A stretch of 64,000 bases of DNA from Edwardsiella piscicida. Its GTDB lineage: Bacteria; Pseudomonadota; Gammaproteobacteria; Enterobacterales; Enterobacteriaceae. This document shows, piece after piece, positions 19,153 to 26,961 of the stretch. The stretch is taken from contig NZ_MPNU01000001.1 in assembly GCF_001896205.1 (NCBI RefSeq), positions 3,003,467 through 3,067,466 of the forward strand. Direction: 5' to 3'. How positions within the stretch are numbered: position 1 is the stretch's first letter; each line of letters starts with the position of its first letter. A program made the position numbers and the translations under genes. The notes below the pieces were generated by a model, which ran no database searches, was not told the DNA's origin, and was given only the letters and a program-made list of their open reading frames with translations.

Positions 19153-19684
19153 GGGTAGGATCATACCGAGAAAGTTTACCCATCCGCACCATTCCACCCG
19201 GCCACCGACGCCCAGAGGGTGGCAGAATCAGTCCGGTGCGGACGGGTAATCATTCAAGATGTCATAGGAGAATATAACGCAAAATACCGCCTGCGTATCG
19301 ACTCCTGCGACATAAGCCTTACCTTTCCGTTATACAATAAATAACGCATTCAGCGATATATTTATTTATTAGCTAACGTCCGATTTGGCTGATTGCTAAA
19401 TTTTCCGTGCCGCATGACGCATTATTGGCTCTCCGCCATCCCCTCCGCCCCGTTTTATTCTGCCGCAGGTCGCCGCGCCCCGGCGTCGAACGCTCGCCTG
19501 TCCGCATGGGCTGTCGACGTCGGATAAAAAGCGCGTAATATCTTCGTGAGACCACCGGCGTCGGTATCACGCGGCGCTTGACGTCACGCTCGCCGCTTTT
19601 CATTATATAAACAAATATATAGCGATGGCGATATCTGCGCCAGCCAACCGCGCTGGCGCGGACGCCCCGCCAAGGAGAAGGGTT
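19153..19684. other. Spacer upstream of the methyltransferase/modD unit
   Basis: No gene is evident in this 532-bp spacer. It contains the ModE-type operator at 19599 and an unrelated small inverted repeat CGTTAT-N7-ATAACG at 19328-19346. The rest mixes AT-rich and GC-rich DNA without features I can support. Confidence 0.6.
19599..19626 (-). promoter_or_regulatory. ModE-type molybdate-responsive operator
   Basis: Read on the minus strand, ATCGCTATATA (19626-19616), six spacer bases, then TATATAATGAA (19609-19599). Against the ModE consensus ATCGCTATATA-N6-TATATAACGAT this is 20 of 22 positions, with one half-site perfect. It lies 58 bp upstream of the methyltransferase start, where a ModE-molybdate repressor could block transcription. 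modE is not in the window. Confidence 0.82.
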
Positions 19685-20506
19685 ATGCTGATCGATGAAA
19701 TAGACTTCGCCGCGCTGTACCGCCAGCAGCTGAAGCAGGCGCAGCGTTCCACCAAACCGCCGGCGCACTGGGATCGCCGGGCGCAGGCCATGTCAGTCAC
19801 CTGCGCCGCGCCGCAGGATCCCTACCTGCAGCAGCTGGTGGCGGCGATGGATCTCAGCCGGGCGCAGACCCTGCTGGACGTCGGGTGCGGCCCCGGCAGC
19901 GTCTGTCTGGCGACGGCGCCGCGCCTGCGTCAGACCTATGGCCTGGACTACAGCCAGGGTATGCTGGCGGTCGCGGCCCAGCGCGCCGAACACCTGCGCC
20001 TGGACAACGTCACGCTGATACAGCGCGCCTGGGAGGAGCCCTGGGACGATATTCCCCGCTGCGACGTCGTCGTCGCCTCGCGCTCGACCCTGGTCGACGA
20101 TCTGCGCCCGGCGCTGGCCAAGCTTAATCGCCACGCTCGCCAGTGGGTCTACACCACTCATCCGGTCAGCGGCAGCTTCGTTGATCCGCACATCCTACAG
20201 GCCATCGGCCGCCCGATCCGCGAGCTACCCAACTATATCTATGCCGTCAATATTCTCTACCAGATGGGGATCCACGCCAGCGTGAGCTTTATCGGCGCGC
20301 CCGCCTGCCAGCAGCACGCCGCGACGGCGGCGCAGTTTGCCGATGCCATCGCGTTGGCGCTGGGCGAGATCAGCCCGCAGGAGCGTCAGGCGCTGGAGGC
20401 CTATTATCATCACTGCCGGCAGCGGGGACGCGCGCCGGCCGGAGCGCGACGTGACTGGGCGCTGATCGCCTGGCAGCCGCAGCCATTAACGGAGGATCGG
20501 GAATGA
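19685..20506 (+). CDS. SAM-dependent methyltransferase linked to modD
   Basis: This 273-residue class I methyltransferase begins after AGGAGAAGGG. Motif I is TLLDVGCGPGSV (near 62-73), followed by acidic GLDYSQGML (motif II) and DVVVASRSTLVDDLRP (motif IV region). The longer in-frame start at 19625 would begin inside the ModE site and is rejected. Its stop overlaps the modD start by four bases, so the two are coupled, and a ModE-type operator lies in front. The methyl acceptor is unknown; the context points to molybdenum acquisition, and a small-molecule acceptor is as likely as a protein or RNA. Confidence 0.82.
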   Translation: MLIDEIDFAALYRQQLKQAQRSTKPPAHWDRRAQAMSVTCAAPQDPYLQQLVAAMDLSRAQTLLDVGCGPGSVCLATAPRLRQTYGLDYSQGMLAVAAQRAEHLRLDNVTLIQRAWEEPWDDIPRCDVVVASRSTLVDDLRPALAKLNRHARQWVYTTHPVSGSFVDPHILQAIGRPIRELPNYIYAVNILYQMGIHASVSFIGAPACQQHAATAAQFADAIALALGEISPQERQALEAYYHHCRQRGRAPAGARRDWALIAWQPQPLTEDRE

Positions 20507-21350
20507 TTTTTATCAGCGACAGCCAGCTGGACGCCTGGCTGCAGGAGGATATCCAGGGGGGGATATCACCACCCGCGCGCTGGGGATCGGCGAACGACGC
20601 GGTGAGATGCATTTTTACCACCGTCAGGGGGGCTGCGTCAGCGCCATCGCCCTCACCTGCCGCATGCTGGCCCGACTGGGGCTGGAGAGCATCGCCGCCG
20701 TGCGCGACGGCGATCGGGTCGAGCCCGGCGCCCTGCTGCTGCAGGCCCGCGGCAGCGCCGCCGCGCTGCACCAGGGCTGGAAAGCCAGCCAGAATCTGCT
20801 GGAGTGGAGCTGCGGGGTCAGCGACTACGCCGCCCGCATGGTGGATATCCTGCGCCGCTACCAGCCCGAGGGGCAGATAGCCTGTACCCGCAAGTCGATT
20901 CCCGGCACCCGGCTAGCCGCCATGCAGGCGGTGCTCGACGGCGGCGCCATTCTGCACCGCGCCGGCTGCGCTGAAACCGTTCTGCTGTTCACCAACCACC
21001 GGCGTTTCTGGCCGCAGCCCGATGACTGGCGGGGAATGGTGGCGCGCCTGCGTCGTCAGGCGCCGGAAAAGACCCTGATCGTCGAAGCGGACACCCCGCA
21101 GGAGGCCGCGGCGGCGCTGGCCGCGCAGCCCGATATTCTGCAGCTGGATAAGTTCACCCTGGCGCAGATAGCGCAGATCCAGACGCAGGCGGCCACGCTG
21201 GCCCCCCGCTGCCGCCTGTCGCTGGCCGGTGGGATCAACCTGAACAGCATTGAGACCATCGCTCAGACGGGCGTCGGGCTGCTGATCACCTCAGCACCTT
21301 ATCACGCGGCGCCGGCGGACATTAAAGTCCGCCTGATGCCCTGCCCCTAA
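20503..21350 (+). pseudogene. modD: modD, frame broken at a G7 tract
   Basis: ModD is a homologue of quinolinate phosphoribosyltransferase found with molybdenum transport genes; its reaction is not settled. The frame opens MIFISDSQLDAWLQEDIQGG at 20503, but after seven Gs (20556-20562) it enters a wrong frame ending at 20880. The rest of the protein (DITTRALGIGERRGEMHFYH, TRKSIPGTR, AGGINLNSI) continues one base back, to 21350. One more G would give an intact ~282-residue protein. The heptamer G-GGG-GGG is in the right phase for a -1 ribosomal slip. A sequencing error, strain mutation, phase-variable tract or programmed frameshift are all possible. Confidence 0.85.
20556..20562 (+). other. 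G7 slippery heptamer at the modD frameshift
   Basis: In the upstream frame the codons read CAG GGG GGG, so the seven Gs form X-XXY-YYZ. A -1 slip resumes with GAT ATC ACC ACC, exactly the expected ModD sequence. I did not find a clear downstream stimulatory hairpin or pseudoknot. Confidence 0.7.
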
Positions 21351-21385
21351 CCCCGTCGCGGGGGCACCCGGCCCCCGCCGCTGGC

Positions 21386-21958
21386 TTAGAAGCGGTAGCC
21401 GACACCCAGGTTAAAGCCGTTGATGCTGTGCTTGCTGCCGCCCAGATCGACGCGCGATCCCTCATAGCCCACATCGATGCTCCAGTTGGCCAGCGGGTTG
21501 ATCTGCAGACCGGCGCCGTACATCAGCGACCCCTTACTGCGCGTTTGCTGCAGACTGCCCTCTTCATAGCCGCCGACCCACACGTCGCGCCAGGCGGCGG
21601 AGACCGTGGTCTTATTCACGTTAACCCCCAGCAGCCCATAAACGCTGACGCTATCATTAATCCGCCAGGCCGGGCCCGCCGCCAGAGAGTAATATTTCAG
21701 ATCCCCATTACCGCGAGAATACTCCAGCCCCGTGCTTTCACTGAACGCCTTGCTGCCGCTCATATAGGTAAAGGAGGTCATCAGGCTAAGGGGAGAGTCC
21801 CACTCATAGCGATATTTCAGGTTAACCCCGGCAATATTTTTAAAATCAGCCACCTTGGCCTGAGCATAGCCCAGAGAAACCGTCTGGCCCTCGGCCATTA
21901 CCGGCGCAGCGGCACCCAGGGAAATCAACAGAGATACTGCGCAAAAACTTTTTTTCAT
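21386..21958 (-). CDS. Ail/Lom/OmpX-family outer membrane protein
   Basis: This 190-residue eight-strand beta-barrel protein has a signal peptide ending at VMA-EG, alternating amphipathic strands (TVSLGYAQAKV, GVNLKYRYEW, YYSLAAGPAWRI, SVYGLLGVNV) and the C-terminal Phe of outer membrane proteins (GFNLGVGYRF). Family members such as Ail and OmpX mediate adhesion, serum resistance or membrane stability. The extracellular loops decide which role applies and cannot be judged by eye. It converges on modD and is divergent from the lipoprotein gene. Confidence 0.9.
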   Translation of the reverse strand: MKKSFCAVSLLISLGAAAPVMAEGQTVSLGYAQAKVADFKNIAGVNLKYRYEWDSPLSLMTSFTYMSGSKAFSESTGLEYSRGNGDLKYYSLAAGPAWRINDSVSVYGLLGVNVNKTTVSAAWRDVWVGGYEEGSLQQTRSKGSLMYGAGLQINPLANWSIDVGYEGSRVDLGGSKHSINGFNLGVGYRF

Positions 21959-22361
21959 TATGATTATTCCTAAAAATAGACAATATTTAAATTAAGAAAC
22001 CGTCAGGCACGCCAGCGGCGCGGCGCCAAAATGTCATGAGAGTCTTATTTCGGCGCCGCATGAGCGCCGCTGCGACCGGCGTAAAATACCCTTGCGAAAA
22101 TACACCAAACATAAACGAACGCGCATTTCTGCGCACGGCAGCGGACAAATAGGAATAGCGGAAAAAATCACATCGATTTTACCGAATGGTCACTTCGGCG
22201 TTCATTTAATTGTATTGCAAATGAATCTTCACGCCAAAAAACATCACTAGGAATAATACCAATTTATTTAAAACAGCTTGATCTCGGGGGATAAGAATGA
22301 ATAATAGCCAGCCTGATTCAACACAGCATCAAAAATAACTAACCAAAAATAGGTATATATA
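21959..22361. other. AT-rich divergent spacer, ail-like and lipoprotein genes
   Basis: This 403-bp spacer should hold both promoters. The part from about 22150 to 22361 is strongly AT-rich. No small gene or known operator was recognised. Confidence 0.55.
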
Positions 22362-22808
22362 ATGAAGAAAATAACTCTGGGTAAGTTCCTTTTTATCGCA
22401 GGCGCCTCACTGTTATTAAGCGCCTGCGGCGGGGTACCGCTCCAGCACTATGCCGCCTACGGCACTCCGGTCAACGTCATCGCCCCCGCCGGACAATATA
22501 GCGAGTGGCACACCGACAGCAGCAGCCATACGACCGGCGATAGCCATACGCAGTCTCAGGGAAGCTGCACCCAAAGTGAGGACAGCGTGTTCAGCGATGA
22601 CGGCGTCACCCGCACCCGCCAAAGCAACTGTAACAACAGCAGCCAAACCCACAGTAGCAGCCGTACCAACAGCCGCTCCAGCAGCGTCGGCTTCAGCGTG
22701 GGTGGCCCCATCGGGGCCAGTCTGGGGCTGATTAAGCAGATGGAAGAGATGAATCGCCCGCGCGACGGCGGCATAGGGAGCGACATGTTCCGCGACGTCG
22801 GCTTTTAA
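22362..22808 (+). CDS. Predicted lipoprotein with Ser/Thr/Asn-rich repeat region
   Basis: This 148-residue protein has a lipoprotein signal ending LLSACGG (lipid Cys near residue 22). Residues ~48-108 are very rich in Ser, Thr, Gln and Asn (HTDSSSHTTGDSHTQS, SSRTNSRSSS) with two lone Cys that may form a disulfide. A Gly-rich segment VGFSVGGPIGASLG and a short C-terminal helix follow. No known family is recognised. Low-complexity sequence of this kind suits a surface-exposed or periplasm-spanning linker. Confidence 0.72.
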   Translation: MKKITLGKFLFIAGASLLLSACGGVPLQHYAAYGTPVNVIAPAGQYSEWHTDSSSHTTGDSHTQSQGSCTQSEDSVFSDDGVTRTRQSNCNNSSQTHSSSRTNSRSSSVGFSVGGPIGASLGLIKQMEEMNRPRDGGIGSDMFRDVGF

Positions 22809-22828
22809 GCCGTCGGCGCGGCTCGCCG

Positions 22829-23458
22829 CTAATCCACCGTCCATCCCTGGCTGTAGCCCTCGTCAGCAAACAGCTCCGCCAGTCCGCTGATCTGCTTGAG
22901 CCGCAGCACCTCATCGGCGTCCATGCCCAGCTCTTCGCCGATGCGCCCCTCATCCCAGCCCAGGCGGTGCAGATCGCGGACGATATCGGACATCGGCGCG
23001 ATCTGGTGCTTGCCGCGCGCGCGGTTATGGCGGATCGTGGCCGCAATGCGCGCCGCCGCATCCTCACTCGCGCTGACCAGCAGCGTCACCGGCAGATAGC
23101 CCTGCAGTCGCTGGCGTAGCGTCACGTTCTTACGGCCCAGAAGGTAACGGTGAAAACCGTCGATCACCACGTAGCGCTCTCCCTGCGCCACCGCCACCAC
23201 CGGCTGGGTATAGCCGTCCGAAGCCAGCGAACGCTGCAGCAGCCGTTTTTCCACCGGCGCCATCACGTTGGGGTTATAGTCATTGGCCTCAATCCGTTCG
23301 TTGGCGATCCACAGCACGCAGTCCACCGGCTCATCGGCAAAGGGACTGTAGCGATGCAGCAGCGTCCGCAGCCGATTAAGCAGCGCGATGCGCTGCGCCG
23401 TCGTCGACTGGGACTCCAGCAGGTCGATCAGCGCCTGCTCTAGGGCTTCTAGGGTCAT
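22829..23458 (-). CDS. ibrB: IbrB-like ParB/sulfiredoxin-domain protein
   Basis: This 209-residue protein contains a ParB/Srx-type nuclease-like fold, seen as VVAVAQGERYVVIDGFHRYLLGRK (near 100-122), where the GxHR-type motif normally binds nucleotide. A helix-turn-helix-like part follows (SDIVRDLHRLGWDEGRIGEELG, near 160-180). The start at 23458 lies one base after the ibrA stop, so the pair is coupled. IbrA and IbrB together activate eib immunoglobulin-binding genes in E. coli; no eib gene is seen here. Confidence 0.85.
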   Translation of the reverse strand: MTLEALEQALIDLLESQSTTAQRIALLNRLRTLLHRYSPFADEPVDCVLWIANERIEANDYNPNVMAPVEKRLLQRSLASDGYTQPVVAVAQGERYVVIDGFHRYLLGRKNVTLRQRLQGYLPVTLLVSASEDAAARIAATIRHNRARGKHQIAPMSDIVRDLHRLGWDEGRIGEELGMDADEVLRLKQISGLAELFADEGYSQGWTVD

Positions 23459-23459
23459 C

Positions 23460-24671
23460 TCAGATAATCTCCCATTGATGGCGCTTCTGCTGTATGCGCT
23501 TAACATAGCGCGCGTAGGCCTGCGGCCGATTGGGGCTAAAGGACAGCGAACGGCACCAGAAATCATTTTTGATCAGGGTCTTACAAATCCGACGCCACGA
23601 GGGAATATCGCGGGCTCCCAGATCGCTCTCCTGGCTGTCGGGAATATCCTGCGGGTAGCCGTGGCGCTGATACCAACGCAGGTAAATGGCGATCTTATTG
23701 CGGTAATGCTCCGCCGTTTTCTGCGGCATGCTGGCCAACAGATAGTGGACATAGCTTTTCCAGGTGTGCTGGGGCGGCTTGTCGATCTGCCGATTAAGGG
23801 CATAAAACGCCCCGCTCTGATTGGCGTAGATAGCGCCGCCGTTGGCGCCGGCGACCCGCGAGCAGGCGCGTCCCCAGGTCGTCGGCTCCAGCACGTGGTA
23901 CAGCCACAGCCCCTTACGCTGCTCTGGGCCGAAAGGCTCGCAGATACGCATCTGACGCAGCGGCACCCCGGCGCGATACATCAGATCATACAGCGGGTTA
24001 TAGGGCAGACGCTGCTGCGCGTTAAAATGCCAGATATCGCTGACCTTCCAGTCATACAGCGGATAGGCGGTATAGTAAAAGCCATCCTGAGAGGCGGTCG
24101 TCCAGGGCTTGTCGTCGTCGTAGCGCAGCTTGCTTTGCGACGCCACCGCCATAAAGCGGTTCAGGGACTCATCGGCGCGGATCCCCACCAGCGTCGCCAT
24201 ACTCTTACGCCCCGATAGCCAGAGGGAAAAGGCCACCACAAAGGCTTCGAAGCTAATACCCGACGTATAGAACGGAAAGAAGTCCGGATCGGTGATGGCA
24301 TCCGGCGGCGGCTGGCGCACCCACGTCACCCCCGGCTGCCAGCAGGTCCACTCCGTTTCATACTGCGACACCCCGCTGGCCGTCGTCAGCGGCAGCGCCA
24401 CCCAAAAGAAACGCTCAATCACATCCTGATAGCGCTGACGCATACTCTCGATATGCTGGATGGTATGGCTGAACTGCACCTCCCAATCGACAAACAGGAC
24501 GAAGAGACGGCGCTTTTTCCGACGCGCGACCTCGGCAGCGATATGCAATAGAACGGTAGAATCCTTTCCGCCGGAAAATGAAACGCACACCCGAGGAAAA
24601 GTTTCAAATACCCAGTTCATCCGGGCATAGGCGGCAACGAAGACGTTCTCCTTTAGCGGGATCTTTTTCAT
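23460..24671 (-). CDS. ibrA: IbrA-like PAPS-reductase-superfamily protein
   Basis: This 403-residue protein has an N-type ATP pyrophosphatase PP-loop at VSFSGGKDSTVLLH (near 33-45), as in PAPS reductase and DndC, and a large C-terminal extension typical of IbrA (DUF3440-type). Conserved-looking landmarks are LFVDWEVQFSHT, VGIRADESLNRF, YPLYDWKVSDIWHF and RICEPFGPEQRKGLW. IbrA acts with IbrB as a regulator in E. coli, but the PP-loop implies adenylation or sulfur chemistry. It is the first gene of the ibrAB pair and is divergent from kup. Confidence 0.87.
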   Translation of the reverse strand: MKKIPLKENVFVAAYARMNWVFETFPRVCVSFSGGKDSTVLLHIAAEVARRKKRRLFVLFVDWEVQFSHTIQHIESMRQRYQDVIERFFWVALPLTTASGVSQYETEWTCWQPGVTWVRQPPPDAITDPDFFPFYTSGISFEAFVVAFSLWLSGRKSMATLVGIRADESLNRFMAVASQSKLRYDDDKPWTTASQDGFYYTAYPLYDWKVSDIWHFNAQQRLPYNPLYDLMYRAGVPLRQMRICEPFGPEQRKGLWLYHVLEPTTWGRACSRVAGANGGAIYANQSGAFYALNRQIDKPPQHTWKSYVHYLLASMPQKTAEHYRNKIAIYLRWYQRHGYPQDIPDSQESDLGARDIPSWRRICKTLIKNDFWCRSLSFSPNRPQAYARYVKRIQQKRHQWEII

Positions 24672-25019
24672 AACTTCCCTATATAATTAATATTTAAACA
24701 TCATTAAAATAGATAGCAGGCTTAGCGTAATTTGAATATTAAATTTAAATACCAGCGCGACGCCAACGTTTTTTCATCCAACTATTTTGGCGATCACACT
24801 TTTATTCTTATAAATAAATATTTGAAATAAACTTCTAGTGACAAATAAATACAGAAAATAATTTAGCATCGGACCGACAGTAATTACGCCGCCGCCGAGT
24901 AGCATCAATGGCAACGCCGCGCCGTCGCCAAGGAATAACAATATCGCCCGCTGGGCAATTCATCATAGAAATTGTCTATGCTATACTATGAAAATCAAGT
25001 AATTATCAGGAGATATGTC
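24672..25019. other. AT-rich divergent spacer, ibrA and kup
   Basis: This 348-bp spacer separates divergent ibrA and kup. Its first 180 bp are strongly AT-rich. It should hold both promoters; none could be fixed, and no gene was seen. Confidence 0.55.
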
Positions 25020-26900
25020 ATGCCCGAGCGTACGGATAACGACGCATCCACCGGCAAGCGTCTACCTATCCTGGTATTTGGCGCATTGGGCATCGTCTTT
25101 GGCGATATTGGCACCAGTCCGCTCTATACCCTGAAAACGGTACTCTCTCTGGCCGGAAACCCCCATGCCCCCGCGGATGTGCTGGGGCTGCTTTCGCTGG
25201 TATTTTGGACGCTGGTCATTATTACCTCGCTTAAATATGCCCTGTGCGTAATGCGCATCGACAACCACGGCGAGGGCGGTATTCTGGCGCTGATGTCCCT
25301 GCTGGTGCGCCACAAACATTCGCGCCCGGCCATCGTCATGGCGGCCCTGTTCGGCGCGGCGCTGATCTATGGCGATGGGGCGATCACCCCGGCCATTTCA
25401 GTCCTTTCCGCGCTGGAGGGGCTCAATCTGGTCATGCCGCAGCTGGATCCCTATATTCTGCCGGCGACGGTCGTTATTCTGGTGCTGCTGTTTGCACTGC
25501 AGCATCTGGGCACCGCGCGGATCAGCAAGCTGTTTGCCCCGATCATGACGCTGTGGTTTCTCTCTATCGCCGCGCTGGGCATCTGGGGTATCAGCCTTCA
25601 TCCCAGCGTACTGCTGGCGATAAATCCCTACTACGCCATCCACTTTATGCTGACGCACGGCACGCTGAGCTTTGTCGTGCTCGGCGGCGTCTTTCTGTGC
25701 GTGACCGGCGCCGAGGCGCTGTACGCCGATATGGGCCACTTTGGCCGTAAGCCGATCTGGGGCGCCTGGTTCGGCATCGTTTTTCCCAGCCTGCTGTTGA
25801 ACTACGCCGGGCAGGCCGCCCTGGTGCTCTCCGGCGCCGATCTCAGCCAGAACATCTTCTATCTGCTCTGTCCGACGCCGCTGGTGGTCCCGCTGGTGAT
25901 CCTGGCGACCCTGGCCACCATCATCGCCAGCCAAGCGATTATCAGCGGTGCCTTCTCCATGACGCGCCAGGCTATCCAGCTCGGCTGGCTGCCGCGCCTG
26001 CAGATCAAGCAGACCACCGAGGAGAGCTACGGCCAGATCTACATCGGCAGCATCAACCTGATGCTGATGATCGTCACGCTGCTGCTGGCCATCTTCTTCA
26101 AGACCTCGGAAAACCTGGCCGCGGCCTACGGCATCGCCGTCTCGCTGACCATGACCCTGACCTCGTCGCTGCTGTTTATCGCCATGCGGGAGATCTGGCG
26201 CTGGTCCCTGCCCGCCAGCCTGTGCGCCGCCGGGTTCTTCATGTGCGTGGATCTGCTGTTCCTGTGCGCCAACCTGACCAAGCTGATGGAGGGGGGCTAT
26301 ATCCCGCTGCTGCTGGCGCTGGCCATCTTCACCCTGATGCTGGTCTGGCATAAGGGCAGCCGGATGGTGCTGCGCAAGACCCAGGAGCGCATGATCCCGC
26401 TGACCAGCTTCCTGCACACCATTGAGGCGCAGAATATCCCGCGGGTGCCCGGCACCGCCGTATTCCTGACCCGCTCCTCCGCCGGCGTGCCGTCGGTGAT
26501 GCGCCTGCACGTGCAGCGCAACGGCTCGCTGCACCGTAACGTACTGCTGCTGACTATCCTGGTCGACAATATTCCCTACGTCGCGCCCGCGGAGCGCGTG
26601 ACCCTGACCCAGATAGCGCCGAATCTGTGGCGCTGTAGCGCACACTACGGCTTTATGGAGCACCCCAACATTCCCCAGCTGCTGAGCGGGGCCGACTTTG
26701 AGCACTGCCAGAGCGATCCCAAGGAGATGACCTACTATATCGGCCATGAATCCCTGATGATGAAGGATCGAAACAAGGCGTTTCCTACCTGGCAGCGTAA
26801 GATATTCCGCGTCATGATGCGAAATAGTGCTCATGTCACAGACTACTATTATCTGCCCAGCGATCAGGTCGTCGAAATCAACCGCGTGGTGGCGCTGTAA
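25020..26900 (+). CDS. kup: Low-affinity potassium uptake protein Kup
   Basis: Kup (TrkD) imports K+ with protons, mainly under acid or hyperosmotic conditions. The 626 residues are close to E. coli Kup (622). About twelve hydrophobic segments occupy the first ~440 residues, beginning with FGALGIVFGDIGTSPLYTLK, the family signature. The soluble C-terminal ~180 residues follow. The Met at 25020 is preceded by AGGAG at seven bases; the frame extending to 24972 is rejected. Confidence 0.95.
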   Translation: MPERTDNDASTGKRLPILVFGALGIVFGDIGTSPLYTLKTVLSLAGNPHAPADVLGLLSLVFWTLVIITSLKYALCVMRIDNHGEGGILALMSLLVRHKHSRPAIVMAALFGAALIYGDGAITPAISVLSALEGLNLVMPQLDPYILPATVVILVLLFALQHLGTARISKLFAPIMTLWFLSIAALGIWGISLHPSVLLAINPYYAIHFMLTHGTLSFVVLGGVFLCVTGAEALYADMGHFGRKPIWGAWFGIVFPSLLLNYAGQAALVLSGADLSQNIFYLLCPTPLVVPLVILATLATIIASQAIISGAFSMTRQAIQLGWLPRLQIKQTTEESYGQIYIGSINLMLMIVTLLLAIFFKTSENLAAAYGIAVSLTMTLTSSLLFIAMREIWRWSLPASLCAAGFFMCVDLLFLCANLTKLMEGGYIPLLLALAIFTLMLVWHKGSRMVLRKTQERMIPLTSFLHTIEAQNIPRVPGTAVFLTRSSAGVPSVMRLHVQRNGSLHRNVLLLTILVDNIPYVAPAERVTLTQIAPNLWRCSAHYGFMEHPNIPQLLSGADFEHCQSDPKEMTYYIGHESLMMKDRNKAFPTWQRKIFRVMMRNSAHVTDYYYLPSDQVVEINRVVAL

Positions 26901-26919
26901 CCCCCTCGATACCCTAAAA

Positions 26920-26945
26920 AAAGGGCGGCCCACAGGCCGCCCTTT
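26920..26945. terminator. Bidirectional terminator between kup and glgP
   Basis: AAAGGGCGGCC-CACA-GGCCGCCCTTT is a perfect 11-bp stem with an A-run before it (on the minus strand a U-run after it). It lies between the convergent ends of kup and glgP and can serve both, with the better U-tract for glgP. Confidence 0.88.
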
Positions 26946-26961
26946 GTCGCGCTGTGCAGCG

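Noticed and set aside
19328-19346. CGTTAT-N7-ATAACG as a second ModE site
   Set aside because: The half-site spacing is about five bases short of the ModE operator and the TATATA cores are missing.
20503-20880. 125-codon frame taken as a separate gene
   Set aside because: Only its first ~20 codons are meaningful ModD sequence; the rest is the wrong frame after the G7 tract.
25398-26933. 511-codon minus-strand frame
   Set aside because: It is antisense to kup and has no recognisable domain.
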